Below are positions 37,801 to 49,453 of a DNA stretch of 64,000 nucleotides, piece after piece (the first letter of the stretch is position 1; every line of letters begins with the position of its first letter). The notes under the pieces were generated by a model that saw nothing but the letters and a program-made list of their open reading frames with translations, searched no databases and was not told the origin of the DNA. The translations under genes and the position numbers were made by a program. The stretch comes from Atrichornis clamosus (lineage: Eukaryota; Chordata; Aves; Passeriformes; Menuridae), in the NCBI GenBank assembly GCA_013400975.1, contig WBMZ01003057.1, positions 62,001 through 126,000 on the forward strand. The letters are read 5' to 3'.

Positions 37801-39169
37801 GACCATTCACAAATCCTGCAGAGCAGGCAGATGGGTCAGGCAAAAGGTTTATCCATTGAAGTGAGAAACAAAATGTGGTTGAGGAAATTTATCAGCTAGA
37901 AAGAAGCAGCTGTGAAGATGTCTCACAAGGATCAAAGTCGACTGGACATTCCCTCCATCTGTGCCAGGAATAAGAAGCCCATCCGCCAGTGCTTGTTCCT
38001 CGACATCTCGCTCTGTTTCAGAGAACAGCCAGGGACTTGCACTAGTGACTGACATAAGGAAAGACTCCACCGCATCACACAGTCAGACCGCACTTCCAGT
38101 CAAAGAAAAGCCACTTTTTGGTTTCGAGATGAGAGGGTGTCCAGAGGTCATGTGCCAGCAGCACACCAGGAGTGCCAGGAGCCAATGAGCATCCTGGCAC
38201 TTGTGAGGCTACCTTAGAAGGGACCAATTTGGTCTAGATGAGGAGGTCTGGAAGCCTTCATGCCCAGAAGATGCTCAAGCTGGGAAGTAGCGTGGAGAGG
38301 CCAGCAGCTTGCAAAGAGACACCTTGAAGAGCAAGGAGAGCCCACCCCATTTGCACAAGGAGCTTTGAGGCTAGTGGCCCCCACAGGCTCCCTTGGTGCT
38401 CCTGTCTACTTTCTGCCCATCCTCTCTTTTCTTTTACATCCCTAGCCTAGTGCCACAGGACAGACACACCACATCACTCAATCACACTCCTGTGCTGGTC
38501 CGAAATAGCTGGAGGCAGGTGGGGCTGCAGGGCAGACCAGCTTTGTCTGCAAGGGGTTAAAGCAGAAATTCTTTTGTCAAAGGCTCAGTTCGCTTGCCAC
38601 CATATGTTAAACTGAAAGACCAATCTGTATCTACTGTGCTAAACTACAATTATGGGGTTTTTTAATCATTCAGCCTAATGGTACACAACTGTCACAAAAA
38701 TCTTTGAACACATCACTGGCTCCCTTTGATCTGATTAACCAGATAAGGAACCACAGCCAAAAGACATGAAAGGATGAGTCCAAATTTCAAACTCTCAGCT
38801 GAGTAAAGAATTTCATTCAAAGGAATATACAAAATGAGTGGGGAGGAGGTTCACAATGCAAATGAAGGTTTTATTTACTACTGATATAAGCAGGTGAAAT
38901 ACTCTCCGTTGCGTGGTTTAAGAATCAATGGACTCCAGGTTCAAGGTGGTCCTGACAGGTGTTACATCTGCCACACTAACCTGTGTGCACACCAGTGTTC
39001 GTGTTGCTTTTCTTCCTGATTGGAAATGAGGGACTTCCTTTCCCACGGATGCTTCTTAGACTGAAGAAGCCTCCCTGTGATACTGAAGAGCTCCAAGGCC
39101 GAGGCTCCTTCAGCCAAACTGCTTCTGTTCAGCGTATTTCTTCAGATAGCATAGTACTTATTTTTTTTT
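31825..39169. other. noncoding stretch, nothing recognised
   Basis: A long interval without recognisable genes or dispersed repeats. A purine run with G-tracts lies at 33410-33482. Open frames up to 133 codons (34757-35158, minus; 32065-32448, plus) have no known domain, signal peptide or flanking-gene context. Segments near 35300-35560 and 38100-38440 are more GC-rich but show no repeat or exon I can name. Confidence 0.5.
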
Positions 39170-39460
39170 AATTCAAGACAGCTTTATTTATTTGCTTTTA
39201 TTTCTAGCATAATGTTTACCATTCCAATCAGAACATTCTGTAATCTCATCTAAATGTTTTATTATTAATTGCTGCACCCCACACCCCACCCTTAATAATT
39301 ATCCTCAGGAGAGGTAAACATTTCAACACGACTTACTCTAGTTAAAGCCATGAATATGCATTATTTATTTATTTAGGTAAACAGTAATTAAGAAAAATCA
39401 CCAAACCGCCTTCTCTTTGAAACGAGCTCTACTTTACCAGCCTTGCCGTGGGAATTGCAA
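39170..39460. promoter_or_regulatory. AT-rich block with three forkhead-type sites, candidate conserved noncoding element
   Basis: A repeat-free AT-rich block with three copies of the forkhead core in 170 bases: TGTTTAC at 39213-39219 and GTAAACA at 39314-39320 and 39377-39383. The last is directly followed by homeodomain-type gtaattaag. Other words include attattaattgctgc near 39261 and atgcattatttatttattt near 39356. Motif clustering suggests an enhancer, but conservation and activity are untested. Confidence 0.33.
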
Positions 39461-42400
39461 GTCCCTTAAACACATCTATTACTTTGTCCTCCTCCACCAT
39501 GATTTACATTGATGGGCCTCAGACCACACTACAGCTGCCAGGAAAGCAGTCAGTCCTTACGCTGTCTGAGCCTGTGCAACAAGTCCAAAGTGTCCTGACT
39601 CACTCTCAAGGCTGAGGAGGAGGTACCAAGATGCCAGCAGAGAAGAAAGGTGCAGGATGAGGAACAGAATGTTGCCCTCGATCAGCAATATGCTGATTTT
39701 CAAGGTTTTTTGCAGTAAGACAACCACTGCTAACAAGAAAACACTCATGACCCCCTTCTACTCTTTCCCCGCAGACAGAGGGCTATGTCCTTACAAACAG
39801 AGGGGCTTGGGACCACTGCAGCCTCCCTGTACTAAGCTGGGGAGCAGCGAGCCCCAAACCAAGGAGTGTTTGCTGCCAGAGCAGCCAGACAGCCCCGTCT
39901 GCCATATACCTAACTTACGCATTGGGTAATAAGCAGCTGAGTGATTCCACTCAATTCCCCCAGTTTTCTTCCTCAGTATTACATTACTCAAATACTACAA
40001 CATCCCTTCCTACCTAATACTTCCACCAACTTCCACCCCAAGCCATGACAGAATCTGGCAGCACCACAGGATACGAAACCACTTACAAGGAACTCAATTT
40101 TTGAAACCAAAAAATTAAGACACATCAAGATTGTTCTGACATGTTTGATCATTGAGCCTAGGAATTGCACCAGCGCTACAAGAGAGGAATCGAAATGTGT
40201 CCCAAAGATAAAGGGATTTTCACAGGTCTAAAATTGTTAAGTAAATAGATAAAACTGCGGTCGGGGCCTTGTTTCAGTTTTCAAAGCTAATTTCCGGCCA
40301 CCGTTCAGAGAAATGCTTTGCATTTCCATTTCTGACTCACCCCCTTTAACAAGTGCACTCGCTGGAATTACTAAGCATGGGATCTCATCAAAACATTTTG
40401 CTTTCTGAATCAAAGTGCTTTTCAATTTTACTGATGTGAACTTACCTATAAATTTACCATGGTAACAACACTGGTGATGTGCAGGTATGGGTAAGCCATG
40501 CGATGGGTCAGAGGACCCTTCTCCCACCGGGCATCCCACCAAGGTACAGGAATGCCTCCCAAATTGCGCACAACCACTCAGAGCACACTGACACCGGACT
40601 CCTGCAACCCCATCACAGGGTGATACGAGCTCCCGGAGACATGTTTAAATGTCAAGTATGAATGAAAAGCATTCCTGAAAAGAATCTGTTATGAAACCGA
40701 AAATCGGAGATCGCCGCAGCGCTGTGCCTAAGTTGAGTCATCAGTTCCTTTACAGCCTAATAATTGACACTGCCTTGATCAGAATGACTGATCCGAATGT
40801 TGCTTTGTGTTTGTGCGTTTTTGTTGGTGTTTTCTTTTTTTTTTAATTAAAAAAAAGATTTCATAGGTAAAAAAGCTGCCTGTCATCTTGCAGGAGTATT
40901 TGTATTCTTCAGATCATGGGAAACATCTGTCAAAACCAGATTTTGCTCTCCTCCGTCAACTTGATACAGTCTTAAATCAGACTGTACTACAAAGAAACAA
41001 AAAACCGGTCTTGTTACAGAAAAAATACGCTACCAATTCTCAGTGGAAGTAATGATTTTATTGCACTTTCTTGGGATTAAATGCTGCAAAGACTATTAAA
41101 AGAGTTCCTTCCTCTCCCTGCGGGATCTCTCCCCCAAAGGAAATCCTGGGAATTTATGTGCTGCTCTTCTACTCTCTTAGTGTGCTTTTCCAAAATTAAC
41201 TACCTTCCAGGAAGAAAGAGATAGAAGAACCAAGGTTCAGTGAAACTTCAGAGCATGCCGATTTCCCACCTTTTGACATGGGTACTTGGATAACGGAGTG
41301 ATTCCCCTTCTGATGCTTTCAGCAAATAAACACTCCTACGCGTCTGCATCCCGCAGATCACACCTCCCCAAAATGATTCATTAAGTATTTTCACATCTTC
41401 TAAACAGGGAAAGATCAAGTGAGGTTGCAACTGCCTCTAGCGGTGTTTTCTGAAGTAAAGGTGACACAAAACAGGGTGGTTGCTACTACCAAGATAAGGG
41501 TGATGTTAGACTGCCATACTCTGGGTCTTTTGCCAGGAAATCTGCCCTGGAATACAAAATCGTTACAAGAAAAGAAAAAAGAAACCAATGAGAGAACCAG
41601 GTGAGAGACTTTAACAGAGAGAGCAGGCTACTCCATTAGCAAGTAAATGAAGAGATGACTGGGGCAGGAGGACCAGGATCAATAGGTACCAGCCAGGTGT
41701 CTCAGCTGGGACTGTATGCAGAGCCCTGTTAAATAGACCAATAATTTATAGATTAAGGGGACAGTATTAGAAACATTCAATAGCAGATACATGGTCTTAA
41801 TTAGCAGTACATCCCTGGAGGGGTGAGAAATTAATGGCCGTGTCTATATTAGCTTTTACCCTTAGATCTAAACTGCTCCACTGAAACCATGTTGCTGACA
41901 TGATACGCAATTTTTGTATTTTGTCTGGCAGTAATTCCAGCCTGGTGCTGTGGACTGAGCACCCACCAGCAGCTGGAGTACATTACCAGCACTGCTGGAA
42001 GCACAACTCTCATCTTGTATCAGTAACTCATGGATTACAGTCAGGCACTAATTCTTAAAAACAGGGCATGAAGATAGGAGGAGAACCTTTGCATACTTTG
42101 GAGAAGATGAAGGAGGACCCATATAAACACTGAGTACTGAGAGTAATACAATGACAGATTTTAAAACCAGAAGACAGACAAAATCCAAAGCCGTGGAGAA
42201 GAAGAAAAGATAAAACAAATGGCATAAAAAGGGAAAGGGAAATGATCTGCTGGCTGAAGTTGACTTTAGATTTTATTTCCCTAACTGTGGCAGATAGCTG
42301 GACATGAAACTAGTATCAGACATACTGCAAAATATTGTACTCCTACAAATGGAGCAGAAATGGATTTAAATGAAAGTCTTTATCTAAAAAAATATTCACA

Positions 42401-45400
42401 CAAGCAATTTCTTTGAAATAAGAAATTACTGCAGAGCTACACTTTTGAAATAAACCTATGACAATACCAAATAAGACATAATCTCAACAAGAAATAATGT
42501 CCAGAAGCATATAGCTTTAGCTCTGCTCAGCACAGAATCCAGTGAGTATCATTAACCTTGCAACATTTTGGAGAATTTCGTATTTTTCGGAACAACACTT
42601 TCACTTACTTCAGCTATTTTAGAGAGAAATGGACTGCCACACTCCCAAAATGTGAGGTGAAACACTATTTTATCCAGATTCTAAAAGAGACTGCATTTAG
42701 TTAGCACTGGTTTCATCTGCCTGACATAGGATAACACATGCTTTCGACTGTGACTTTCATAATTCTTAGAAGTTTCATCTTATTATTCCAAGGTACAAGG
42801 GTGGTAATATGAAGACAGAGGAAGCAGAAAAAAAACGGGATAGGAATTAAAAGCACTTTGCAGTCTCAAGCCAGCAAGCAAAAGAATTGTATTTGGCTTC
42901 ATGAGAGCATGGCCAATACTAACAAATCATTTGCCGTCTGCTGCTGCATACCAGCAGGTTGTGCACAAACTGACATTAGTGCTTTGATGCATGTCAAGTG
43001 GACCAATTTGAAGTACTCCTTGTATTTGCTTTTTAGCTAATTTTGCACCAACTCTTGAATGTCCCAATGAAAAAAATAAAGGTGTGGGAAACAAAACAAA
43101 ATAGGGTTAAAGTTATCCAAACAGCAAAGACTGTATTTCAAATGTCTATCTAGTTCTCCCTGACAGCTCAATTCAAACTGAAAACTTAGGCATGACATGA
43201 ATTTCTTCTTCTGTTTCATGTCACCTGAAAACAAGTTTAATATCAGTATTGTCACCATCCCAGTTAACTATCACTCAAAGCAGTAATAAGAACCAGCAAT
43301 CATTAGGCCAGAAGCAAAACCAACTCTATAACCAGAATTATTTTCTTAGTAATTTCTCCTCTCAGGTCTTAAGCTGTGACTGCAGCAGCTTCAGGGACAT
43401 GCAGCATGATCTGCTCTCACTGCTTGTTCCCGTAAGAATGATGTTCTCTGCACTCGGCAACTGCAGCTTAACACTGTCAGGTGAAAAGAGCCTCTTTTTA
43501 CAGTTCTCATGGCTTTTGGAGTTTTGTTTTGTTTTTAACTTGTACCACAAAATCTGCCTCTTCTGCCATTATTATTTTATTACTCCCTGTAGTCTTGGCA
43601 TTTGTTTAAAATGATGTAAAAAATACGCAGTTGTACAGAGAGCACGTGCTGTAGCAAGCAATGTTATGCATTTTATTGCTTATGAAGTCAGTGTACCAGA
43701 GCCAGCCAAATCTGTTACTTTGGTCTGAAAGTACATTTTTTCTTTCCTGCTTGCAACAGGATAATTAATAATTGGAAGAAGTAACGGAGAAAATAAGCAT
43801 GGTGTTAGGAAAGCACTCCCAATGACACAAGCTTATGTTTGGATCAAGGATTGTTGTTTGGTGTGTCTCTCTACAAGAGAATAACAAAGTTTGCACCTCA
43901 TGTGTGTCACAAGGACACTTGCCACACCGTCTGCTCAGACATCATCCCAAATTATTCACTACCTGTGTCAGTGTTCTCACCCCACTGAAAAGTCTGTACT
44001 TTTCCCTGAAGCTCTGCAAGCAAAAAATTAAATCTAATGTTTTCCCATTTACTCAGAGTGGCTGATGAAAAGCTCATTAGTGAATACTTGGGCTAAAAGG
44101 CTCTCCCAGAATTATAGCACACATCATAGAAGCCAATGCACGATGGCCAGCAAATGTTTCTACATAGAAATTTGCATTACACAGCTTCCTACTTGGGAAA
44201 TAGTGAGAGGAAATACTGAATAAGTATTTGTTTTCCCGTATTTATTTCTACACTGGGTGAGGCAAGACAAAAGGTTGTTTAGGCACTGAACTGATTTCAG
44301 GCCTTGTCCTCTGTGTATGATTCGGCCTGCAATGTTGTGGGGCTTTTAATCTCACATACCTCATGGATCCTATTATCATCACCATCATAATGAAACCAGA
44401 CATGGCTTACTTCCCGTTCCCCCAGCCCGACTCTGGCAGGGCACAGAACTGAGCCCGCCACTCACACAGAGCTGACTGAAGAAGGCCACCCATCATTTCA
44501 CCCGCTTGGCTTCACCTCCCCACGCCAGACGGTGCCACCTCAAGCTGCTCCTGCCAACCTGCAGGTCAAGCAGCTGTGTAACCCAAATCATAAGGATCAG
44601 AAGACATCCAGCTCAGCTTGTCCACAGGAAAGGCAGAATACAGTCCCCGGGTGTTTCTACAATTCCTGTTGCTCTCAGCACAATTAGATTTTATTGAACT
44701 GTAATCCTAGATAAGTGTATTGACTCTTACAGCTGAAGTCAATTACACTGCATTAAATAGCCTTCCTCATTTGCAGGACGAAGATCACCTCTATACAAAA
44801 CTAAATTAGCTCAATAACTCATTATTTGTAGCTCGGGTAAGGGGTTGAAACAGCAATGGACAACTGAGCAGTTGCCGTATTTTCAGGCACCAGTCCATTT
44901 GAGCTGTAAGCAGACTGAATTTCCAGTTTCACCAGCTGGGAAAAGGGACAAGCACTGCAGGCAGAAAGGAGACATCCTGTGTTGACAACACCACATCTCA
45001 AACCATCTTTGTTCCCTCATGGAAAGGGACTCTGAGTTGACCAGCCTAGGAGGGAATGAGACATCGCTTTTCTTGTAGTGAGAAGTACTCAGAGGTTTAA
45101 CCACCAACCCAAAGGAGATAAAAGGGCACATCAAAAGCCATGTGACTTGTCATTTCTGATTCCTTACTCAGAATTAGCATCAGCACTGAGCGAGGGTATA
45201 TAAAAATCCCTTAAATGAATACTTTTGCCTATCAGGGATTGAGTGGAGGAGCAGAGGGGCTGAAAGCCAATGGTGGTGATGGGCTATGTGGACATCCTTA
45301 GTAGCCACACTGTGCCAGTGCACACTTTGCCAGGAGTTTGTGAATGTGATGTCCCACTGCCTTGTACCACCTCCATCAGCTGCTAGGGTCACCTTTTGCA

Positions 45401-45837
45401 ACCCTCTGACCAGTCTCATGCACTCTTTGGTTTCTCTCTTACACACAACTCTGTTTACACGTTAGGAGATCTTCACATTACTCAGGAGATGACAAAAGCT
45501 GTATGTCTGATCCCACTGGGTTGTGCTGGGTGTGTGTATTGAGCAGACAGGAATGACTCAAAGCCATAAGGAGACAGACTGAGTGGAGAAAGGTGAGAGA
45601 CAGGGAATATTCCAAATGCCTGCTGCTGCACCGGGGCAGCCAAACTCCACAAGAAACAGGCCTGAAAGACTTGGAAAGAAAAAAAATCCACCCTTTTTAG
45701 GTCTGGAAATCATTTCCTCTACGCAGAAATGCAAGCAGCAGGGGTGACCATCCCCTGTGAGGAAGCACACACCTCTCACCTCCGGGGTGGCTCTTCCCAT
45801 CACAGCATCCACATCTTTCAGCAATATCAGTATGCTT
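39461..45837. other. noncoding stretch, nothing firmly recognised
   Basis: No gene or dispersed repeat recognised. Blocks at 43600-43800 and 44690-44830 are clean and AT-rich, with words such as aggataattaataattgga and gtcaattacactgcatta, and could be minor conserved noncoding elements. Open frames up to 121 codons (43249-43614, plus) resemble no known family. Confidence 0.45.
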
Positions 45838-46018
45838 TGTCCTCACAGTGAACTTGAGGAAGATGATCTCCACTGCACAAATGAGGAAGTCAGTCATGGG
45901 GCAGATGAAGGAGGTCGCCTGAGAACACACAGCAAACCTGTGACCGATGCAGGGAACTGAACCCAGACCATGAGTTCCAGTTGGGTGCCCAGTCCAAGCT
46001 GACTGGCTGACAGACCAC
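45838..46018 (+). mobile_element. MIR-type SINE relic
   Basis: About 180 bases follow the order of the amniote MIR consensus. A gtcctcacagtgaac start is followed by aaatgaggaagt near 45880, cagatgaaggaggtcgcctg near 45902, cacacagcaaacctgtgac near 45926, ggaactgaacccaga near 45953 and agtccaagctgactggct near 45991. Matches are gapped and diverged, as expected for an element inserted before or near the amniote radiation. Bird genomes retain few MIR relics, so this copy is informative for orthology. The 5' tRNA-related head is not visible. Confidence 0.68.
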
Positions 46019-47697
46019 CTCTTCTTCTGGGGCTTTGAAATTTAAGTTTAGTGCATTTTATAATGAACACTAATTTTTTTTCATTTGTCTAGTCACTACG
46101 TTTCATTTCACTCACACTTCTGCTTTGTGAAAACTTTTTATTCTGCTTCTTTTCTGTTTTGGTTTAAAAACCCAACACAACTGAACATTAAACATTAAAT
46201 TTACCCTTCACAATTTGGTCTTCTCCCCTACCAACATCATCCTCTCCCTAGTGCTCAGTGCTAAGTGTCCTCTCTGCACCCTGTGCTCACGACCATGGTT
46301 TCATCAAAACACACCAGCGCTATTTAGAAGGAGATGTCTTATTTGTAGCTTCACAGAGTTACAGCCACTGGTTATGCAAACAGCAGCACTGTGAGGCAGC
46401 AGAGCAGATCTGGTGGGAAAACCAGAGAAAAGAGATGCACAAAAAAGGTAAGTTCCAAAGTGAATGTTCTGACGCCGCTGTGCATCGTGTCGACATGAGC
46501 AATCATCTGAAGAACAGCTACCAGTAAGCCACCACATCAGACTGCCTAGGAAGTTTTACTGGCGTGGCTAATGAATCACTGGGAAAATGTGAGCCATGTG
46601 CTCACTGACACGGTAGTCGTCACAGTGGGTGAGAACAATGTCTCTTTCACTATCATCACGATCTGTGGTTTAATTGATATTTGAAAATCTTTTAAGATCT
46701 TTCCATGTAAGGCACATAGTATGCACTTCTAAAACAAAATTCTTTGGTATTATACTATTTGCAAGGAGGTGCAACGAGTCAAACCACTTTCATGAAATAA
46801 TTCACATGGGCTGAATCCCTCACAAAATGTCTCAAGATCTTGAAGAGGAAAAAATAACTAATTTCCACCTGTGTAATAACTAACACAGTGAGAAAAAGAC
46901 TTCAGATTTTTGTGAGCAAATGTTGCAAATCCACAGACTTTCAAAAGTGCCCAATATGCTCTTTTCAGCTTATCTGGATGTGGCCCAAACTATCCACAGC
47001 TAAACGATGTGCATCAGAAGATTGTCATCATTCCACTCCCACCACAAGCTTTTTGTGCCCACTGTGCATCCAGGCCTGTCAAGCCCTACAAAGTAACATA
47101 GGACTTTTATACTTTAAGCAGAGCTAGCAGCTGCAAAAATAACCCTGTAAAAATATTGAATACTTGGTCTCAGTCAGCAGCTGAAAAAACAATTACTGAC
47201 TGAAAAATTCAGTGTTTGATATTACTTAATAGTTGGGGAAAAACTATTTGTGAATCATAATTAACGTTTATTTAACTATTTAAAAGCATGCATCTACTGT
47301 TTGAGGCTTCACGGAGAGCCAATATGTGGCCTTCTGGCACCATTAAACAGACTAATACAGTTACACTGGAAGGACATGAGGCAGAAAACCACACTGGAGT
47401 AGTGAATCCTTCAAGGAACTGGTATAACTGAGACTGCCTCAGTAGCATGCACCCTGCAACACCAGGCTTGAACCAAATCAGAAGCAACTCCCCCAGGACA
47501 AATTAAATGATCGCGCCGCTCCAGCTCCTGGTGCCACAGCGATGCAAACATCACGACATAAACTGGATGAAAATACATCATTAACAGTGATAGATAAAAG
47601 TGTTCCCCTTGAAACAACCATAGGGTTTACAGGCAACTCGGTGGTGTCAGCCCAGGGCTGAGTGACAGCAGTGCTGCCTGTGAACAAGTGCTGCAGT
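46019..47697. other. noncoding stretch containing a candidate exon
   Basis: No named gene. Bases 46252-46447 are open in one frame and bounded by a pyrimidine-rich acceptor (ctctccctag) and a strong donor (aaaaaag|gtaagt). This is discussed as a finding rather than annotated as coding. The remainder shows no recognisable repeat. Confidence 0.4.
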
Positions 47698-47727
47698 GCC
47701 CTGCAAAGCCCTGCAGAGCCCTGCAAG
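47698..47727. repeat. three 10-bp imperfect tandem units
   Basis: The units gccctgcaaa, gccctgcaga and gccctgcaag stand head to tail. This is a very short minisatellite-like array just upstream of the CR1 element. Confidence 0.85.
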
Positions 47728-47774
47728 AAGGGGCCTGTCACCCCTGGAGGAGCCAGGGTCCTGCTTCCCACACT

Positions 47775-48369
47775 GGAAGTGCAGCCAGCAGGACCAAAGC
47801 AGTGATCATCCACCTGTACTCTGCACTGGTGAGGCCGCACCTCAAGTCCTGTGCTGAGTTTTGGGTCCCTCACTACGAGGACACTGAAGTGCTGGAGTAT
47901 GTCCAGAGAACCGCAACAGAGCTGGGGAAGGAGCTGGAGCACAAACCTTATGAGGAGCAGCTGAGGGATCTGGGTTTGTTAGCCTGGAGAAACAGAGGCT
48001 CAGGGGAGACCTTATTGTTCTCTACAACTAATTGAAAGGAGGTTGTAGCCAGGTGGGGGTCAGACTCTTCTCCCAAGTGACAAGATCAGAGGAAATGGCC
48101 TCAAGTTGCTCCAGGAGAGGTTTACATTGGATATTAGGAAAAGCTTCTTTATGGAAAGGATTGTCAAGCATTGAACAGACTGCCCAGGGAAGTGGTTGGG
48201 TCTCCATCCCTGGAGGTATTTAAAGCCGTGTAGATGTGGCACTTCGGGACATGGCACAGTGGTAGATTTACGAGTGGTGGCTTAGCAGCTGGACTTCAAA
48301 ATCTTAAAGGTATTTTCCAACTTAAACAATTCTGTGTCTATAATTCTTAATGATTTTATGATTCTATGA
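47775..48369 (+). mobile_element. CR1 LINE, C-terminal ORF2 and 3' end
   Basis: The longest younger CR1 copy here, about 595 bases. The translated part from about 47800 shows YSALVRPHLKSC, EYVQRTATE and KPYEEQLRDLGLL, the C-terminal end of CR1 ORF2. Nucleotide blocks continue through gaaaggaggttgtagcc, cttctcccaagtgacaag, tggatattaggaaaagctt, ctgcccagggaagtggttgg, ccatccctggaggtatttaa and gtgtagatgtggcacttcgg, ending in a tail with attctatga. A one-base loss near 47975 shifts the frame, a stop follows at 48029-48031, and a short deletion near 48083 shifts it again, so the copy is non-functional. It is 5'-truncated. Its 3' end belongs to the gatgtggcacttagggacatg group, also seen at 54.1 and 58.4 kb. 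Confidence 0.95.
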
Positions 48370-48861
48370 AAGCAATGGTGGCTTAAGTCATGATAAAAGG
48401 TCCAGAAGCAGATGGGGTATTTACAAGCATGATGCTGAAAACAAACATTATGCCATGTTCTACATTTCTAACTGGAAAACTGTAAGAATTTAGACTTTCC
48501 GAAGTCCTAACTTTCCCTAAACAATTCCTTCACCTATTCTCTGCTCATCTGCCATAGCTGAAATGTCTCATGACTGACAGCGACTGGTCCTTTTTTCACC
48601 TCATTCAACTTCACGCATGCCAAATTGGGCTGAGCGCCTCACGGGTCCAGCAGGCACGGAGCAAGGACAAAACAGCAGTTAGTGTATCAGGCAGATAACT
48701 GCTGCCAGAGCTGAGCCAAAGATTCCCATCCAGCACAACCTCACCTGGAGGCGACCCAGGTGTGTCAGTTGACCACACAGAATAAGGATCCACAAAAAAG
48801 AAACCTATGGCAAAAAACTGACTCGGCCACTGGGTTTGAAGGACTTGGAAACAGGATTATC

Positions 48862-48864
<3 letters not shown>
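48370..48864. other. noncoding stretch, nothing recognised
   Basis: Unremarkable sequence between the CR1 element and the TA microsatellite. Confidence 0.5.

Positions 48865-48892
<28 letters not shown>
48865..48892. repeat. (TA)14 microsatellite
   Basis: Fourteen uninterrupted TA units, followed after one C by further atatatatgtatacata. It produces an artificial tyrosine-isoleucine run in one open frame. Probably length-variable. Confidence 0.95.
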
Positions 48893-48898
<6 letters not shown>

Positions 48899-49384
48899 TA
48901 TGTATACATATTTTAAACCTAGTATATGTACAGCAAATGTCACTGGTAGGGAATATTCTGCAAAGTGCTGAGGAATGTGAGCAGCCTGTATAACATGCTT
49001 AGCTAACTGATTTGAACTCTAAGTCACCAACTCTTCCACCACTGCTCTCTCAAGCAACCATGTTACTAGAGCCCATTTCAAGGAAAATACACATACGTCA
49101 TAAATACTTCTCATATCATACTTCTTATAACCTGCAACAGCATAAAAATGAAGGCAATATAAAAAGAAATAAAAGTTATAAAACTGCAGGTCACAAACAT
49201 CCCCGAATGGATTATGCTTTCAAAAGGAACTGTATAAATAGCATAATGAGGTTTTCTTGATGTACATCTTGAAGTTTTCTAGGATGATGTTATTCATTCT
49301 AAACGCAAACACATTCTCAATGCCATATACAATGGAATTGGCTTGTAACCCGGAATAGGGCCCTTTTCATCAAGACTCACTCAC
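48893..49384. other. noncoding stretch, nothing recognised
   Basis: AT-rich sequence with no named feature, ending at a CR1 tail. Confidence 0.5.
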
Positions 49385-49453
49385 CACTAGGATGAACTTG
49401 ATAATCCTTGTGGGTTCCTTCCAACTCAGGATATTCTATGATTCCATGATCAC
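49385..49453 (+). mobile_element. CR1 LINE extreme 3' end
   Basis: The run gatgaacttgataatccttg, then tgggttccttccaactcagg and atattctatgattccatga, is the last 60-70 bases of a CR1. Its tail variant (ccttgtgggttccttccaac with aggatattctatg) differs from both other CR1 groups in this window. Plus-strand insertion, extremely 5'-truncated. Confidence 0.88.

Noticed and set aside
47478..47942. 154-codon open frame on the minus strand, the longest in the window
   Set aside because: Its 5' portion is antisense to a plus-strand CR1 element, and the rest shows no family resemblance.
47688..48035. 115-codon open frame on the plus strand as a host gene
   Set aside because: From about residue 36 on it is the C-terminal part of CR1 ORF2 with a frameshift; it belongs to the transposon.
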